The notes under the pieces: model-generated | What the model saw: the letters and a program-made list of their open reading frames with translations, nothing else | What the model was told of the DNA's origin: nothing | Database searches by the model: none | Made by a program: the position numbers and the translations under genes | Shown here: positions 54,118 through 64,000 of the stretch, in pieces | How the letters are laid out: the number at the start of each line of letters is the position of its first letter | How positions within the stretch are numbered: the first letter of the stretch is position 1 | Origin: Pseudomonas sp. Q2-TVG4-2 | GTDB lineage: Bacteria; Pseudomonadota; Gammaproteobacteria; Pseudomonadales; Pseudomonadaceae | Direction of reading: 5' to 3' | Assembly: GCF_013620795.1 (NCBI RefSeq) | Contig: NZ_LGLW01000001.1 | Location: 496,001-560,000 of the forward strand | Length of the DNA stretch: 64,000 nt

Positions 54118-55728
54118 TTAGGAACCTGCAACCGTCGCCGGGCTTGGCATGGCCTGCGCTCGTTGACGCAGCTGACCCTTGAGGATCTTGCCGGTAGCGG
54201 TGGCGGGCAGCGCGTCGACCAGGACGAGCTGACAGGGCCGTTTGTAAGGCGCCAGACGCTCCGCCGCGAAGCTCAGCAGCTCCGCCTCACTCACAGTGGA
54301 GCCCGCCGCGCGCTGTACGAAAGCGACAACTTCCTCGTTACCCGGAACCTGCCGCCCCACTACCGCAGAAAGCGTGACCTGGGGATGTGCATTGAGTACC
54401 GCCTCGACATCCGGCGGATAGATATTGAAGCCGGAACGGATGATCAGCTCCTTGCTGCGACCGACGATGAACAGCTCACCGTGCTCGTCGACGCGGGCGA
54501 TGTCGCCGGTGTTCAGCCAGCCCTGACCGTCTAGGCAGGCACGCGTGGCCTCCGGCTGGCGGAAATAGCCACGCATGACATTAGGGCCGCGAACCCATAG
54601 CTCGCCGGTTTCCGGCGCGTCGGCGTCAGCACTCTCGAGCGGTTCGAGACGGTACTCCAGCAGCGGCAGTACGCGCCCGACGGTCGTGCTGGCGTGGCGA
54701 TCATCCATACGCGTCTGGCTGATGGTGGGGCTGGCTTCGGTGAGCCCGTAGCCATTATGCAGGGTCATGCCGAAGCAGGCTTCGACCCGCCGCTTGGTCT
54801 CGCTGTCCAGCGGCGAACCGCCCGCCGAGGTGTAACGCAGCTCGGGCGCGGTCAGCATCAGCTTCTGCTGTTTGAGGTGCTCCAGAAGCCGCGAATACAT
54901 GGCCGGCACACCCATTAGAACGGTAATCCGCTCGTCGGCGAGCGCATGTAGCAGCGTTGCCGGCTCGAAGCGCGGCACCGGAAAGAGGCAGGCACCGTTA
55001 TACAGCGAACCCACGCACACCGACGCCAGGCCGAACACGTGTGACATTGGCAACACGCCGTAGACCCGATCCCCCTCCCCTAGCGCGCGCATCCCGCCGG
55101 AGATCGACGCTATGAAAAGAACGCCACGGTGGGTCAGCATCACGCCTTTCGGGCTGCCAGTAGTACCGGACGTATAGATCAAAGCCGCAACCTGCTCTGC
55201 ACCGCTGTCATGCACCGGCTCAGGGACCGTCTCGGCGAGCGGGCTGATCATCAGTTCGCCCAGGCTGGGGTGGTCGAAGCGCTGGGCATCCTGGCGCTGG
55301 CCATGCTCGCGGGCTTCGACGGACGCGCCGGTTGTGTAGAACACCCGCCGCGGTTCGCAGTTGTCACGAATCGCATCCACTTCTGCCGCGGACAGGCGCG
55401 CATTGACGATGGCCAGCCAGGCGTCCAGTTCGCTGGCTGCCAGGAGCAGCACAACCAGCGCTCGGCAATTTTCACCCACGCTCATCAAACGGTCGCCTGG
55501 ACGTACGCCCAAATCCCGCAACCAATCGGCCGCCGCACGGATTTCGCAGCCAAGCTCGGCGTAGCTCCAGCGTATGTCCCCGTCGACCAGGGCCGCGCGC
55601 TCAGGATTGCTGACGCCGAGTTGCAGCACTCGGGTACTCAGGCGCTCCGGCAGTTCGGCAATAAGCTCGCTTGCCCAGCGACCATTGATCATCTCGTCCG
55701 GAGCAGTAAAGGCGTGTGAGAGTCGCAT
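54118..55728 (-). CDS. AMP-binding acyl-CoA synthetase
   Basis: The 536-residue product starts at the ATG at 55728 with GAGGT upstream. It has the adenylate-forming motifs IYTSGTTGSPKGVMLTH (P-loop, about 190), HNGYGLTEASPTISQ, GELWVRGPNVMRGY, NTGDIARVDEHGELFIVGRSKELIIRSGFNIYPPDVE and the catalytic lysine in TATGKILKGQLR. It is predicted to activate a fatty or aromatic acid as its CoA thioester; the substrate is unknown. A 17-base inverted repeat in its upstream region is a candidate IclR-type operator. Confidence 0.92.
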   Translation of the reverse strand: MRLSHAFTAPDEMINGRWASELIAELPERLSTRVLQLGVSNPERAALVDGDIRWSYAELGCEIRAAADWLRDLGVRPGDRLMSVGENCRALVVLLLAASELDAWLAIVNARLSAAEVDAIRDNCEPRRVFYTTGASVEAREHGQRQDAQRFDHPSLGELMISPLAETVPEPVHDSGAEQVAALIYTSGTTGSPKGVMLTHRGVLFIASISGGMRALGEGDRVYGVLPMSHVFGLASVCVGSLYNGACLFPVPRFEPATLLHALADERITVLMGVPAMYSRLLEHLKQQKLMLTAPELRYTSAGGSPLDSETKRRVEACFGMTLHNGYGLTEASPTISQTRMDDRHASTTVGRVLPLLEYRLEPLESADADAPETGELWVRGPNVMRGYFRQPEATRACLDGQGWLNTGDIARVDEHGELFIVGRSKELIIRSGFNIYPPDVEAVLNAHPQVTLSAVVGRQVPGNEEVVAFVQRAAGSTVSEAELLSFAAERLAPYKRPCQLVLVDALPATATGKILKGQLRQRAQAMPSPATVAGS

Positions 55729-55900
55729 CAAAAGACCTCACACTGACTGAAGACATGGCGGGGCATGGCGAGAAAGACGGAGCAAGGCATGGATGCCCAG
55801 CGACTGTTACGCAAAGGATGTCGGTTATTCATGGCACTCGTCCTGACCGTATTGTCGTTCTTGTTCGGCTTGTTAACGATCACAGCCTTTCGGCCATGAA

Positions 55901-55917
55901 GTTTCGCTGTGCGAAAC
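55901..55917 (-). promoter_or_regulatory. 17-base inverted repeat, possible operator
   Basis: GTTTCGC-TGT-GCGAAAC is a perfect 7-3-7 inverted repeat, about 170 bases upstream of the acyl-CoA synthetase gene. Its arrangement resembles IclR-type operators (inverted GTTCGNNNNCGAAC-like sites). The other bases of the gap 55729-56216 are AT-rich near 55900-55950; I see no gene in the gap. Confidence 0.45.
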
Positions 55918-56216
55918 AATATTTCGTTATATCGACAAACTTTTGCACAGGCAGGCAGGCGCGTCAATCGGGTCTCCACTGAACGGGGCATGTCCGGTCG
56001 ACGGACCAACAGCGCTTAGCAAGCGAGTCGAAACGCGTTTCGAAGGGAAAGGATTTCGCTAATACCAGAACGGAGCGCGCCGATTAGCGCATCGGAGCGC
56101 ATCGACTAGGCTGCCGAAGGAACGTTGAATTACCGGGTTTACGGCACATTAAGGGTTGACGCAGCTCGGCGGCGCAACGAAGCCGCCGAGCCGAATCAGA
56201 CTGTCAGATGGGCAGA

Positions 56217-56669
56217 TCAGCTGCGAGCACGTTCGGCGTCACGCAGTGCCTTGACCTGATCATGGTTGCGCTGCACGCCCTGGAACTGGCGTTCCACGAC
56301 CGCGCGGACATCGACTGGCAGGTCCTTCTCCAGTGCCTTGCGATAGCTCTTGAGCGCGACATCCTCACCCCGTTCGCACTCGTTGAGGATCGCCTCGTCA
56401 TCCTTGCCGGTGACCATTGACTTCAGATCGACCCAGCGGCGATGCATCTCGCCGGCAGTGCTGGTGGAGGTTTCCGGATCGCCACCGAGGGAGCGAACCA
56501 GTTGCTGCAGCTCGGCCGCTGCCGTCGCGCAGTCCTGCGCACGCTGGGTCAGGGTGGTTTTCAGTTGGGGATTCTTCAAATCTTCAGCACATTCACGGAA
56601 GCCTTTCTCACCGTCCTTGCTGGTTTCGATGAGATCGTTGAGCACGGAAATGGTGTCGTTGGTATCCAT
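56217..56669 (-). CDS. PA2169 family four-helix-bundle protein (DUF2383)
   Basis: The 150-residue product starts MDTNDTISVLNDLIETSKDGEKGFRECAEDL and shows EMHRRWVDLKSMVTGKDDEAILNECERGEDVALKSYRKAL and VERQFQGVQRNHDQVKALRD. This is the DUF2383/PA2169 pattern, a ferritin-like helical bundle. The family is linked with stress conditions in Pseudomonas. AGGAGGGAC lies 7 bases before the ATG. The gene stands alone. Confidence 0.93.
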   Translation of the reverse strand: MDTNDTISVLNDLIETSKDGEKGFRECAEDLKNPQLKTTLTQRAQDCATAAAELQQLVRSLGGDPETSTSTAGEMHRRWVDLKSMVTGKDDEAILNECERGEDVALKSYRKALEKDLPVDVRAVVERQFQGVQRNHDQVKALRDAERARS

Positions 56670-56912
56670 TGAATAGTCCCTCCTGAGGCTCAGAAAAAGC
56701 CGAAAGCAACACGGCCAAGCTATTCAATCGACTGCCGCGTTTCGGCAAAGGTTCAGCACCATCCGGCACTGCCTGGGGAACGCTCCGCTTTCCGAGCGGC
56801 TGACACCATTCTCAATGCCGGGCGGGTGCAGCCGCGGGAAGCCTCCATGCGCTAAACGCCTCTGGTTGCCTCTTATCAGCTGGCTGCGTTGGCAGGTAAC
56901 CACCGAAGCGCC

Positions 56913-58325
56913 TCAGCCCGGTTGCCGCAACCGAACACGGCGCACCCTTGCCAGGCCATCGACAACCGCTTCGACGGCCAGGAACAGCAGCAAGCTGGCG
57001 CCAAGTACCGGCAGGCAAATGCCAAACAAAACGGCAAAGATGACCGTCATTCCCAGCGCTCTTGGCGGCAGCGCAGCCAGCGCCTGCAGCACGCCAACTC
57101 GGCGCACCGTCGTGCGACGGCGCCACCACATCAGGTATCCGAAGGCCACCAACATCGCCAGCCCGAGCGCCGTGGCGGCGAGCAGCAATTGGTTCGCCAG
57201 GCCGAACAGCGAACCCATATGCGCATCGATACCCCAGCGCGTCAGCTTGGCGGCGACCGGGAAGGTAGCGAAATCGATGCGATCGGTGATGCCCATGGTG
57301 CGTGGATCGACGGCCACGGCGTCGACCTGTGTAGGCCAGCTGCGGTCGATTTCGGTCACCGTCCAGGCGCGATCTGGCCCCGCGGCCGGGACAACCTCGA
57401 CCTTGCCTGCGTCGATCCCGGCGCTACGTGCCGCGGTCAGTACCTCATCGAATAACTCCCGATTGGAGAGTGCCGGATCGCCGGACCGGTCCGGAGCCAT
57501 CGCCATGCCGGCGTGGTGCGCGTGTTCGCCGGCAGGTATGACCGCTGCGCCATCAAGCGCGGTGGACACGCTCGGGGACGACATACCCAGCGCCGCACGC
57601 GCAACACCGATGTTATCCCCCGCCCAACGCGACCAGGTCAGGCCGGTGGCGGAAAAGAACAATAGCCCAACCAGCAACCACAGCCCCAGCGTTGCGTGCC
57701 AGCGTCGCAGTCGAGGCGAGCGCATCGGACCGGAACTGGATTGCCGCCGACGACGAGAAAGCCACAACGTCAAGCCACCCAGCGCGGCGACCCACAGCCA
57801 GGAAGCGGCCAGCTCGCTGTACAACCGCCCCGGCTCACCAAGCAGCAGGCTGCGGTGGAACTGGTCGAGCCATGTACGCAACGGCAGAACGCCGCTGGTG
57901 CCGTAGACCAATAGATCGCCACGGACTTCGGCGGTCACCGGGTCGATGAACACGGCACGGCTTTCCGACGCACCCGGCATCGGCGCGTTGAACATCACCC
58001 GTGTGGTGGTGCCTGGCCGAGGTGCCGGACGCACCGCCGAGAGCGTCGCCGCCTCGCCGATATAGGCCTGAGCGACTTCGACCTGTCGGGCCAGTGGCAG
58101 AGACGCACCGACGTAGTCGGTATAGAGCTGTTCGGCGTAGAGGCGATCCTCTAGCTGCGGTGTTAGCGCATAGATCAGACCGCTCAACGCGGCGATGAAT
58201 ATGAAAGGGCCGACCGTTAGCCCGACATAAAGATGCAAACGGATCAGCAATACCAGCAGCGGTTGCCGCGTTTGGGATACCGGAGGTGGCGCCTCGGGAC
58301 AGGCGCCTGCAGTACGTGAAGACAT
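56913..58325 (-). CDS. PepSY-associated membrane protein
   Basis: The 470-residue product has an N-terminal helix with LLVLLIRLHLYVGLTVGPFIFIAALSGLIYALTPQLEDRLY, a PepSY_TM signature. A large periplasmic loop contains PepSY-like repeats (residues 60-330), and C-terminal hydrophobic helices follow. Such proteins accompany iron- or copper-uptake systems, sometimes as membrane reductases. It follows the DUF2946 gene on the same strand with a 114-base gap. The frame continues to the stop at 56913 without defect. Substrate or metal is not evident. Confidence 0.88.
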   Translation of the reverse strand: MSSRTAGACPEAPPPVSQTRQPLLVLLIRLHLYVGLTVGPFIFIAALSGLIYALTPQLEDRLYAEQLYTDYVGASLPLARQVEVAQAYIGEAATLSAVRPAPRPGTTTRVMFNAPMPGASESRAVFIDPVTAEVRGDLLVYGTSGVLPLRTWLDQFHRSLLLGEPGRLYSELAASWLWVAALGGLTLWLSRRRRQSSSGPMRSPRLRRWHATLGLWLLVGLLFFSATGLTWSRWAGDNIGVARAALGMSSPSVSTALDGAAVIPAGEHAHHAGMAMAPDRSGDPALSNRELFDEVLTAARSAGIDAGKVEVVPAAGPDRAWTVTEIDRSWPTQVDAVAVDPRTMGITDRIDFATFPVAAKLTRWGIDAHMGSLFGLANQLLLAATALGLAMLVAFGYLMWWRRRTTVRRVGVLQALAALPPRALGMTVIFAVLFGICLPVLGASLLLFLAVEAVVDGLARVRRVRLRQPG

Positions 58326-58439
58326 GCTCGCTCACTCAATCAGAAAGGCCGCCAGCCGAAACAAAGGCCAACGGCAGGGTGCGACCGACAGCGGCGCGCA
58401 ACGCGACAGACCGCGATCGGGCAGATGAGGTGTGATCGA

Positions 58440-58844
58440 TCAAACGAGCGGAGATGCGCGGGGATTAAGGCTTGGCCAACGGTAGCGCGGTGACAGCGGT
58501 GGCGCCGCGTTGAACTGCAGGACGCTCAGCTGTACCTGCCGCGGTGCCTGCAGCTCCGGCGCACTGATGGGAATCGCAGCCAGGCCCGCCGAACCCGCCG
58601 CACAGCAGCAGGGCATGCCAAGGTGATGCGCAGGTACCGGCTGCGGAGCCGACTCGCCGCCATGCCCCGCATGGCTATCACGCGCCGCGACACGGAGGAA
58701 ACCATGCTGGCTGGCCTCAGCCTCTGGACAATGCCCGGCCATGCCCGGCATTTGCGCACCTGCACTCATCAGCGGCATTGCGAACAGATGCAGCAGCACC
58801 GCTAGAGCGGCTATCCAGATAAATGCGCGACGGGGACGGTGCAT
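58440..58844 (-). CDS. DUF2946 family protein, metal-linked
   Basis: The 134-residue product from the ATG at 58844 begins MHRPRRAFIWIAALAVLLHLFAMPLMSAG, a signal-anchor typical of DUF2946. A His/Met/Cys-rich region follows: HCPEAEASQHGF, DSHAGHGGESAP and HHLGMPCCCAAGS. Paired with a PepSY protein, this resembles copper-handling loci of Pseudomonas, but no copper receptor or chaperone is present in the window. The link to copper is inferred from composition and context. Confidence 0.78.
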   Translation of the reverse strand: MHRPRRAFIWIAALAVLLHLFAMPLMSAGAQMPGMAGHCPEAEASQHGFLRVAARDSHAGHGGESAPQPVPAHHLGMPCCCAAGSAGLAAIPISAPELQAPRQVQLSVLQFNAAPPLSPRYRWPSLNPRASPLV

Positions 58845-59074
58845 GGGGAAGCCGAAGACTCCAGCGGGACAAAACGCAGCAGAGTCGAGGACCGAACAGT
58901 CGTCCAACAAGCTTCTGCGGCGGATTGGATTGTAGATTCCCAGGTCGATGAGCACCACGCAGCAATCACGGCAGTTTTCAACGAACCCGATTGCAGCCTA
59001 CCCGCCGGGAAACTTAACGTACCAGTGCGACAGGTTTGCTCGTCGATACCAGGCGCAATCAAGCGATGCAATCC

Positions 59075-60313
59075 TCAGCCCGCCGACGCGCCCATCGGCT
59101 GCGGCATTCCAAGCAGGAAGCCCTGAGCTTTGGTTACCCGCAATCCGCGCAGGACCGCCAGCTCCGCATCCGTCTCGACGCCCTCGGCGATGACCTTGCT
59201 GCCGGTTTCCTCGGCGAAGCGGATTAGCGCTGCGGCCATTGCACAGCAATCGCTGTCACTGTCGACATTAGTGATAAGACTCCGGTCGAGCTTGATGACA
59301 TCGGGCTTGAGCTTAAGGATGTGGCGGAAACTGGCATAGCCGGCCCCCGCATCGTCGACGGCCAGGCGCAACCCGCCTTGGCGTAGCGGATCAAGAATCG
59401 CGGCGATCTGCGTGTAGTCGACGATGGAAGTGTGCTCGGTCACCTCCAGCATCAGACGATGCAGCGGTTGCTCGGCGAGCAGGCCCACCACTGAACCATC
59501 CAGCAGCGCATCCGGGCAGACATTCAGCGACAGGTACGCATCGTTGGGAATCTGCGGGAGGTCTTCAAGTGCCGCTTCGAGCAACATGACTTCCAGCTTC
59601 GTGCGCAACCCGACTTCACCTGCCTCGTCGACCCAGCGGTCCGGTGGGCGACAGGGTTCGGGGCGAAACCGTGCCAGCGCCTCGTAGCCGACAACCCTGT
59701 CGTCGGCCAGGTGGAATATCGGCTGGTAGACCATCCAGAAATCACGCTGCTCCATGACCGTCCGGATACGATCGATTTTTTCGCGGCGCTGTTGCTCGCT
59801 GAGTGCCTGTCGCTCGAGCAACCTGCCGGCAAAGCGGGCAAACAGGCGCAAGGTACTCAGGTCGCCGTCTCCCAAGCTGGGATCCGGCTGTGTACTGAAG
59901 CAACAGAAGGTTCCGTAGAGGGAGCCGTCGCTAAAGCGAATCGGCACGCTCATGTGCGCGCCTATCGGGATCGCCAGGGTGGCCGGCAACGCCAGCGCCT
60001 CCTGGAACTCGCGGGCGTCGTGAATGAGTTCTGGCAGACGGCCGTCGACGATTCGCTGGCAATAACTGTCATCCAGCGGATCACCCTCCCCAACCACGAG
60101 CGATATCGAGTGATGCTGCCCTTCGATCTGGCGAAACACGCGTCGTCCTTCCCGAAACTCGGCAATGAAGGCGACGTCCATCCGCAGGTGGCGACGAACC
60201 GAGTGCAAAGCCTCGGTCAACGTGTCGCAAATAGGCATATCGGCCAGCATGCTCGTCGTTACCGCCGGCGATGATTCACTCCCACCAACCCGATCAGCAT
60301 CCCGATTCGTCAT
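59075..60313 (-). CDS. GAF-EAL cyclic-di-GMP phosphodiesterase
   Basis: The 412-residue product has an N-terminal GAF-type sensor domain (about 30-165). An EAL domain (about 180-405) follows with EALAR, SLNVCP, LEVTEHTS, VDDAGAGYAS, IKLDRSLI, AEGVET and QGFLLGMPQP, so the residues needed for c-di-GMP hydrolysis are all present. There are no membrane segments. In a window with two biofilm-matrix systems, it is a plausible local modulator of c-di-GMP, but no direct link is shown. Confidence 0.9.
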   Translation of the reverse strand: MTNRDADRVGGSESSPAVTTSMLADMPICDTLTEALHSVRRHLRMDVAFIAEFREGRRVFRQIEGQHHSISLVVGEGDPLDDSYCQRIVDGRLPELIHDAREFQEALALPATLAIPIGAHMSVPIRFSDGSLYGTFCCFSTQPDPSLGDGDLSTLRLFARFAGRLLERQALSEQQRREKIDRIRTVMEQRDFWMVYQPIFHLADDRVVGYEALARFRPEPCRPPDRWVDEAGEVGLRTKLEVMLLEAALEDLPQIPNDAYLSLNVCPDALLDGSVVGLLAEQPLHRLMLEVTEHTSIVDYTQIAAILDPLRQGGLRLAVDDAGAGYASFRHILKLKPDVIKLDRSLITNVDSDSDCCAMAAALIRFAEETGSKVIAEGVETDAELAVLRGLRVTKAQGFLLGMPQPMGASAG

Positions 60314-60415
60314 GGAGTACCCCGTTCGCGCTTCAGCGGAAGGATCACGCGCGCTCTGATGGCCTCACGCGCTCGTTGCATAGCCAAGCGTTGAGCCTAG
60401 CGCTCATTCCGAAGG

Positions 60416-61255
60416 CTAATCCGATGTGGACGACGATCGGCGCTTTTGTGGGGTCTTCTGCGGTTCGGCCCCGCCTGTTTTCAAGGCAATCCAGGTTGGT
60501 GCATGGTCGCTGGCGCGGTCCTGATCCCGTACCCAGCGATCCACCCCAGCATCGAGCAAACGTGGCGCCAGATCGGCACTGAGCAGCAGATGATCGATAC
60601 GCAGGCCGGAATTCTTCTGCCAGTGCTGACGGAAGTAATCCCAGAAAGTGTAGATGCGCTCGTCCGGATATCTGGCGCGTAGCGCATCGGTCCAGCCCTG
60701 ACTCAGAAGGCGTTGGTAGCACTCACGGCTCTCCGGCTGCAGCAGCGCGTCCTTTGTCCAAGAGCGCGGGTTGTAGATATCTTCGTCGGTAGGCACCACG
60801 TTGTAATCGCCTGCCAGTACTACCGGGTGGCCATGGTTGTACAGCCCCGCCGCATGCTCGATCAAGCGCTCGAACCAGGCCAGTTTGTAATCGAATTTCG
60901 GCCCCGGCTGGGGATTGCCATTGGGCAGGTAAAGACAAGCGACGATGATGCCGTGCGCCGCGGCTTCCAGGTAACGGCTATGGCTATCGTCCGGATCGCC
61001 GGGCAAGCCTCGGCGGATCTCTAGCGGATCGTCACCGCGCGATAGGATCGCCACGCCGTTCCAGGATTTCTGCCCGTGCCAGATCGCTCCGTATCCGGCG
61101 GCGCGGATGTCATCGATGGGGAAGTCGGCATCCTGCGCCTTCAGCTCCTGCAGGCAGACCACGTCCGGCTGCTCGCGCTCCAGCCATTCGAGCAGATTGC
61201 TCCGACGCGCGCGGATACCGTTGATGTTGAAGGTCGCAATTTTCAGGGAATCCAC
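60416..61255 (-). CDS. xthA: exodeoxyribonuclease III
   Basis: The 279-residue product starts at GTG (GAGG 6 bases upstream) with MDSLKIATFNINGIRARRSNLLEWLEREQPDVVCLQELKAQD. It contains VLAGDYNVVPTDEDIYNP and ends ASDHAPTWIALK, the metal-binding and catalytic motifs of the Xth family of endonuclease/exonuclease/phosphatase enzymes. It repairs abasic and damaged DNA. The C-terminal 15 residues are a basic tail. The gene ends 102 bases after the EAL gene's start. Confidence 0.95.
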   Translation of the reverse strand: MDSLKIATFNINGIRARRSNLLEWLEREQPDVVCLQELKAQDADFPIDDIRAAGYGAIWHGQKSWNGVAILSRGDDPLEIRRGLPGDPDDSHSRYLEAAAHGIIVACLYLPNGNPQPGPKFDYKLAWFERLIEHAAGLYNHGHPVVLAGDYNVVPTDEDIYNPRSWTKDALLQPESRECYQRLLSQGWTDALRARYPDERIYTFWDYFRQHWQKNSGLRIDHLLLSADLAPRLLDAGVDRWVRDQDRASDHAPTWIALKTGGAEPQKTPQKRRSSSTSD

Positions 61256-61304
61256 AGGTCGCCTCGCACCGGTACATGTCCCTTGTTGTGACTCGCCTCG
61301 GCAT

Positions 61305-61387
61305 GGCGTGGTTCGACGTTTTAGTCACACCGTAGGCTGAAGCGGAGCGCCGCTCGGCCCACCCTACCGAGATCGGCGTGGTTCGAC
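61305..61387. repeat. palindromic intergenic unit with 13-base direct repeats
   Basis: GGCGTGGTTCGAC occurs at 61305-61317 and 61375-61387. Between them lies an imperfect palindrome (61331-61368) whose minus strand reads GTAGGGTGGGCCGAGCGG, with the inner hairpin AGCGG-AGCG-CCGCT. Such GTAGGGTGG units recur in many proteobacterial genomes as small interspersed repeats. It fills most of the xthA-LysR gap. Confidence 0.55.
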
Positions 61388-62296
61388 TCAGCGGGTTTCC
61401 CAATAACCGGGCGCGTTGTAGACCGCCTTCAGATAGTCGATGAAAAAACGCACCTTGGCCGGCAGATAGCGCTGCTGTGGATAGACCGCCTGGATGTCGT
61501 AGGCCGGCAGCGCGAACTCGTCGAGCACCGTGACCAGCTCGCCGCGTTTGAGCTCGGCCTGAATCTCCCAGGTCGAGCGCCAGCCGATGCCGAGGCCCTG
61601 CTTGACCCAGTTGAACAACAGTTCGCCATCGTTACAGTCGAGATTGCCCGAAACACGAACCGCCACTTGCTTGCCGTCACGCAGAAAGGTCCAGCCGCGC
61701 TGCTGCCCGCCCTGTAGGTTGAATGCCAGGCAGTTATGCCGCGATAGCTCTTCCAGCGTACGCGGCACCCCCTGACGCTCGAAATAGTCCGGCGAGCCAC
61801 AGATGACACGACGATTGGGAAACAGCTTGATGGCAACGTAGTTGGGGTCGGTCACCTCACCGATGCGGATGCCCATGTCATAACCGTGGCGCACCAGATC
61901 GACCACGCTGTCGGTGAAGTTGAACGACAACTGCAAGTCCGGATAGCGCGCCTGAAATGCTGGTGCGTGCGGGCCGATATGCCGCCGGCCGAACGCCGCC
62001 GGCGCCGAAACCACCAAGTGCCCGCGCACCGAGGTGCGGTCGTGGCTGATGCTGGCGTCCGCCTCATCGAAGTCTTTGAGCAACCCGCGGGCACGCTCCA
62101 GGTACTGCTCGCCCAGATCGGTCAGCGCCAGTCCGCGCGTCGAGCGGTGCATCAGCTTGACGCCCAGGTGCCGTTCCAGTGCATCGAGCCGGCGGCCCAT
62201 CACCACCGGGGTGACGCCTTCTTTCAGCGCAGCGGCTGCGAAGCTGCCGCTTTCGGCCACCAGCACAAAGCTGTGCAACGTTGTGTAGCGATCCAT
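61388..62296 (-). CDS. LysR family transcriptional regulator
   Basis: The 302-residue product starts at the ATG at 62296 (AGGAG 6 bases upstream). It has the LysR HTH (1-60, YTTLHSFVLVAESGSFAAAALKEGVTPVVMGRRLDALERHLGVKLMHRS) and a substrate-binding domain to the C terminus. It is divergent from gcl with only 115 bases between, the usual place of a dedicated regulator. Its inducer is probably glyoxylate or a purine-degradation product, which is inferred. Confidence 0.93.
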   Translation of the reverse strand: MDRYTTLHSFVLVAESGSFAAAALKEGVTPVVMGRRLDALERHLGVKLMHRSTRGLALTDLGEQYLERARGLLKDFDEADASISHDRTSVRGHLVVSAPAAFGRRHIGPHAPAFQARYPDLQLSFNFTDSVVDLVRHGYDMGIRIGEVTDPNYVAIKLFPNRRVICGSPDYFERQGVPRTLEELSRHNCLAFNLQGGQQRGWTFLRDGKQVAVRVSGNLDCNDGELLFNWVKQGLGIGWRSTWEIQAELKRGELVTVLDEFALPAYDIQAVYPQQRYLPAKVRFFIDYLKAVYNAPGYWETR

Positions 62297-62411
62297 TCGA
62301 TACTCCTGATATCGACAGAACTGAAGTTTCGGCCAATTCCGCCTTTCGTTCCAGCCCTGCATGCTTGGGCCACGTATAAAAACTATCGAGTTAACGTAGG
62401 AGGAATGATCC

Positions 62412-64000
<1,589 letters not shown>

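Noticed and set aside
55728..56009. 93-codon minus-strand open frame upstream of the acyl-CoA synthetase gene
   Set aside because: It has no ribosome binding site or family pattern and spans the likely promoter and operator.

Overview
The window looks like chromosomal DNA of a Pseudomonas-type gammaproteobacterium, most likely the Stutzerimonas (Pseudomonas) stutzeri group. The reasons are the high GC content, the Pseudomonas-style neighbours (DUF2383/PA2169 protein, DUF6279 lipoprotein, membrane PQQ glucose dehydrogenase, gcl with a divergent LysR gene) and REP-like palindromes. This placement is inferred from gene content only. No phage, transposase, CRISPR array or plasmid gene was seen.

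Region 1 (1-24.4 kb) is an extracellular polysaccharide locus. A minus-strand operon runs from about 24.35 kb down to 10.7 kb: outer-membrane beta-barrel protein, Wza-like export protein, Wzc-like tyrosine autokinase, UDP-sugar dehydrogenase, Wzx flippase, GT4 glycosyltransferase, gmd, fcl, Wzy-like polymerase, GT2 glycosyltransferase, and an unusual phosphoribosyltransferase-HAD fusion. Satellite genes on alternating strands follow: a secreted GH5 glycanase, a WecG/TagA/CpsF transferase, a second flippase, a DUF2945-DUF488 pair, a second and larger GH5 enzyme with three N-terminal repeats, and, at the left edge, a truncated polysaccharide pyruvyl transferase. A tRNA-Thr(CGT) and a three-gene envelope-stress operon (DUF3618, holin-like, Gly/Ser/Thr-tailed protein) lie among the satellites. 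Gmd and Fcl make GDP-L-fucose and the dehydrogenase probably makes UDP-glucuronate, so a fucose- and uronate-containing, possibly pyruvylated polymer is a reasonable inference. No priming glycosyltransferase lies in the window.

Region 2 (25-36.8 kb) is mixed housekeeping and metabolism: a CvfB-type S1 protein, two PQQ sugar dehydrogenases, a pseudouridine synthase, small lipoproteins and periplasmic proteins, SDR, aldo/keto reductase and VOC enzymes, and a LysE exporter.

Region 3 (36.8-42.4 kb) is a curli amyloid locus: a CsgD-like LuxR regulator, csgE, csgF, csgG, a csgB-like nucleator broken by two frameshifts, and a very large csgA-like curlin, followed by a Tsx/OmpK-type porin. The window therefore carries two biofilm-matrix systems, polysaccharide and amyloid.

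Region 4 (42.5-64 kb) holds a methyltransferase, a KaiC-like double ATPase overlapping a hybrid histidine kinase, a secreted SGNH-type esterase, a remnant hydrolase beside a REP-like element, an AraC regulator with a TAXI-TRAP transporter, an acyl-CoA synthetase, a PepSY/DUF2946 pair, a GAF-EAL phosphodiesterase, xthA, and a LysR regulator divergent from gcl, which runs off the right end.
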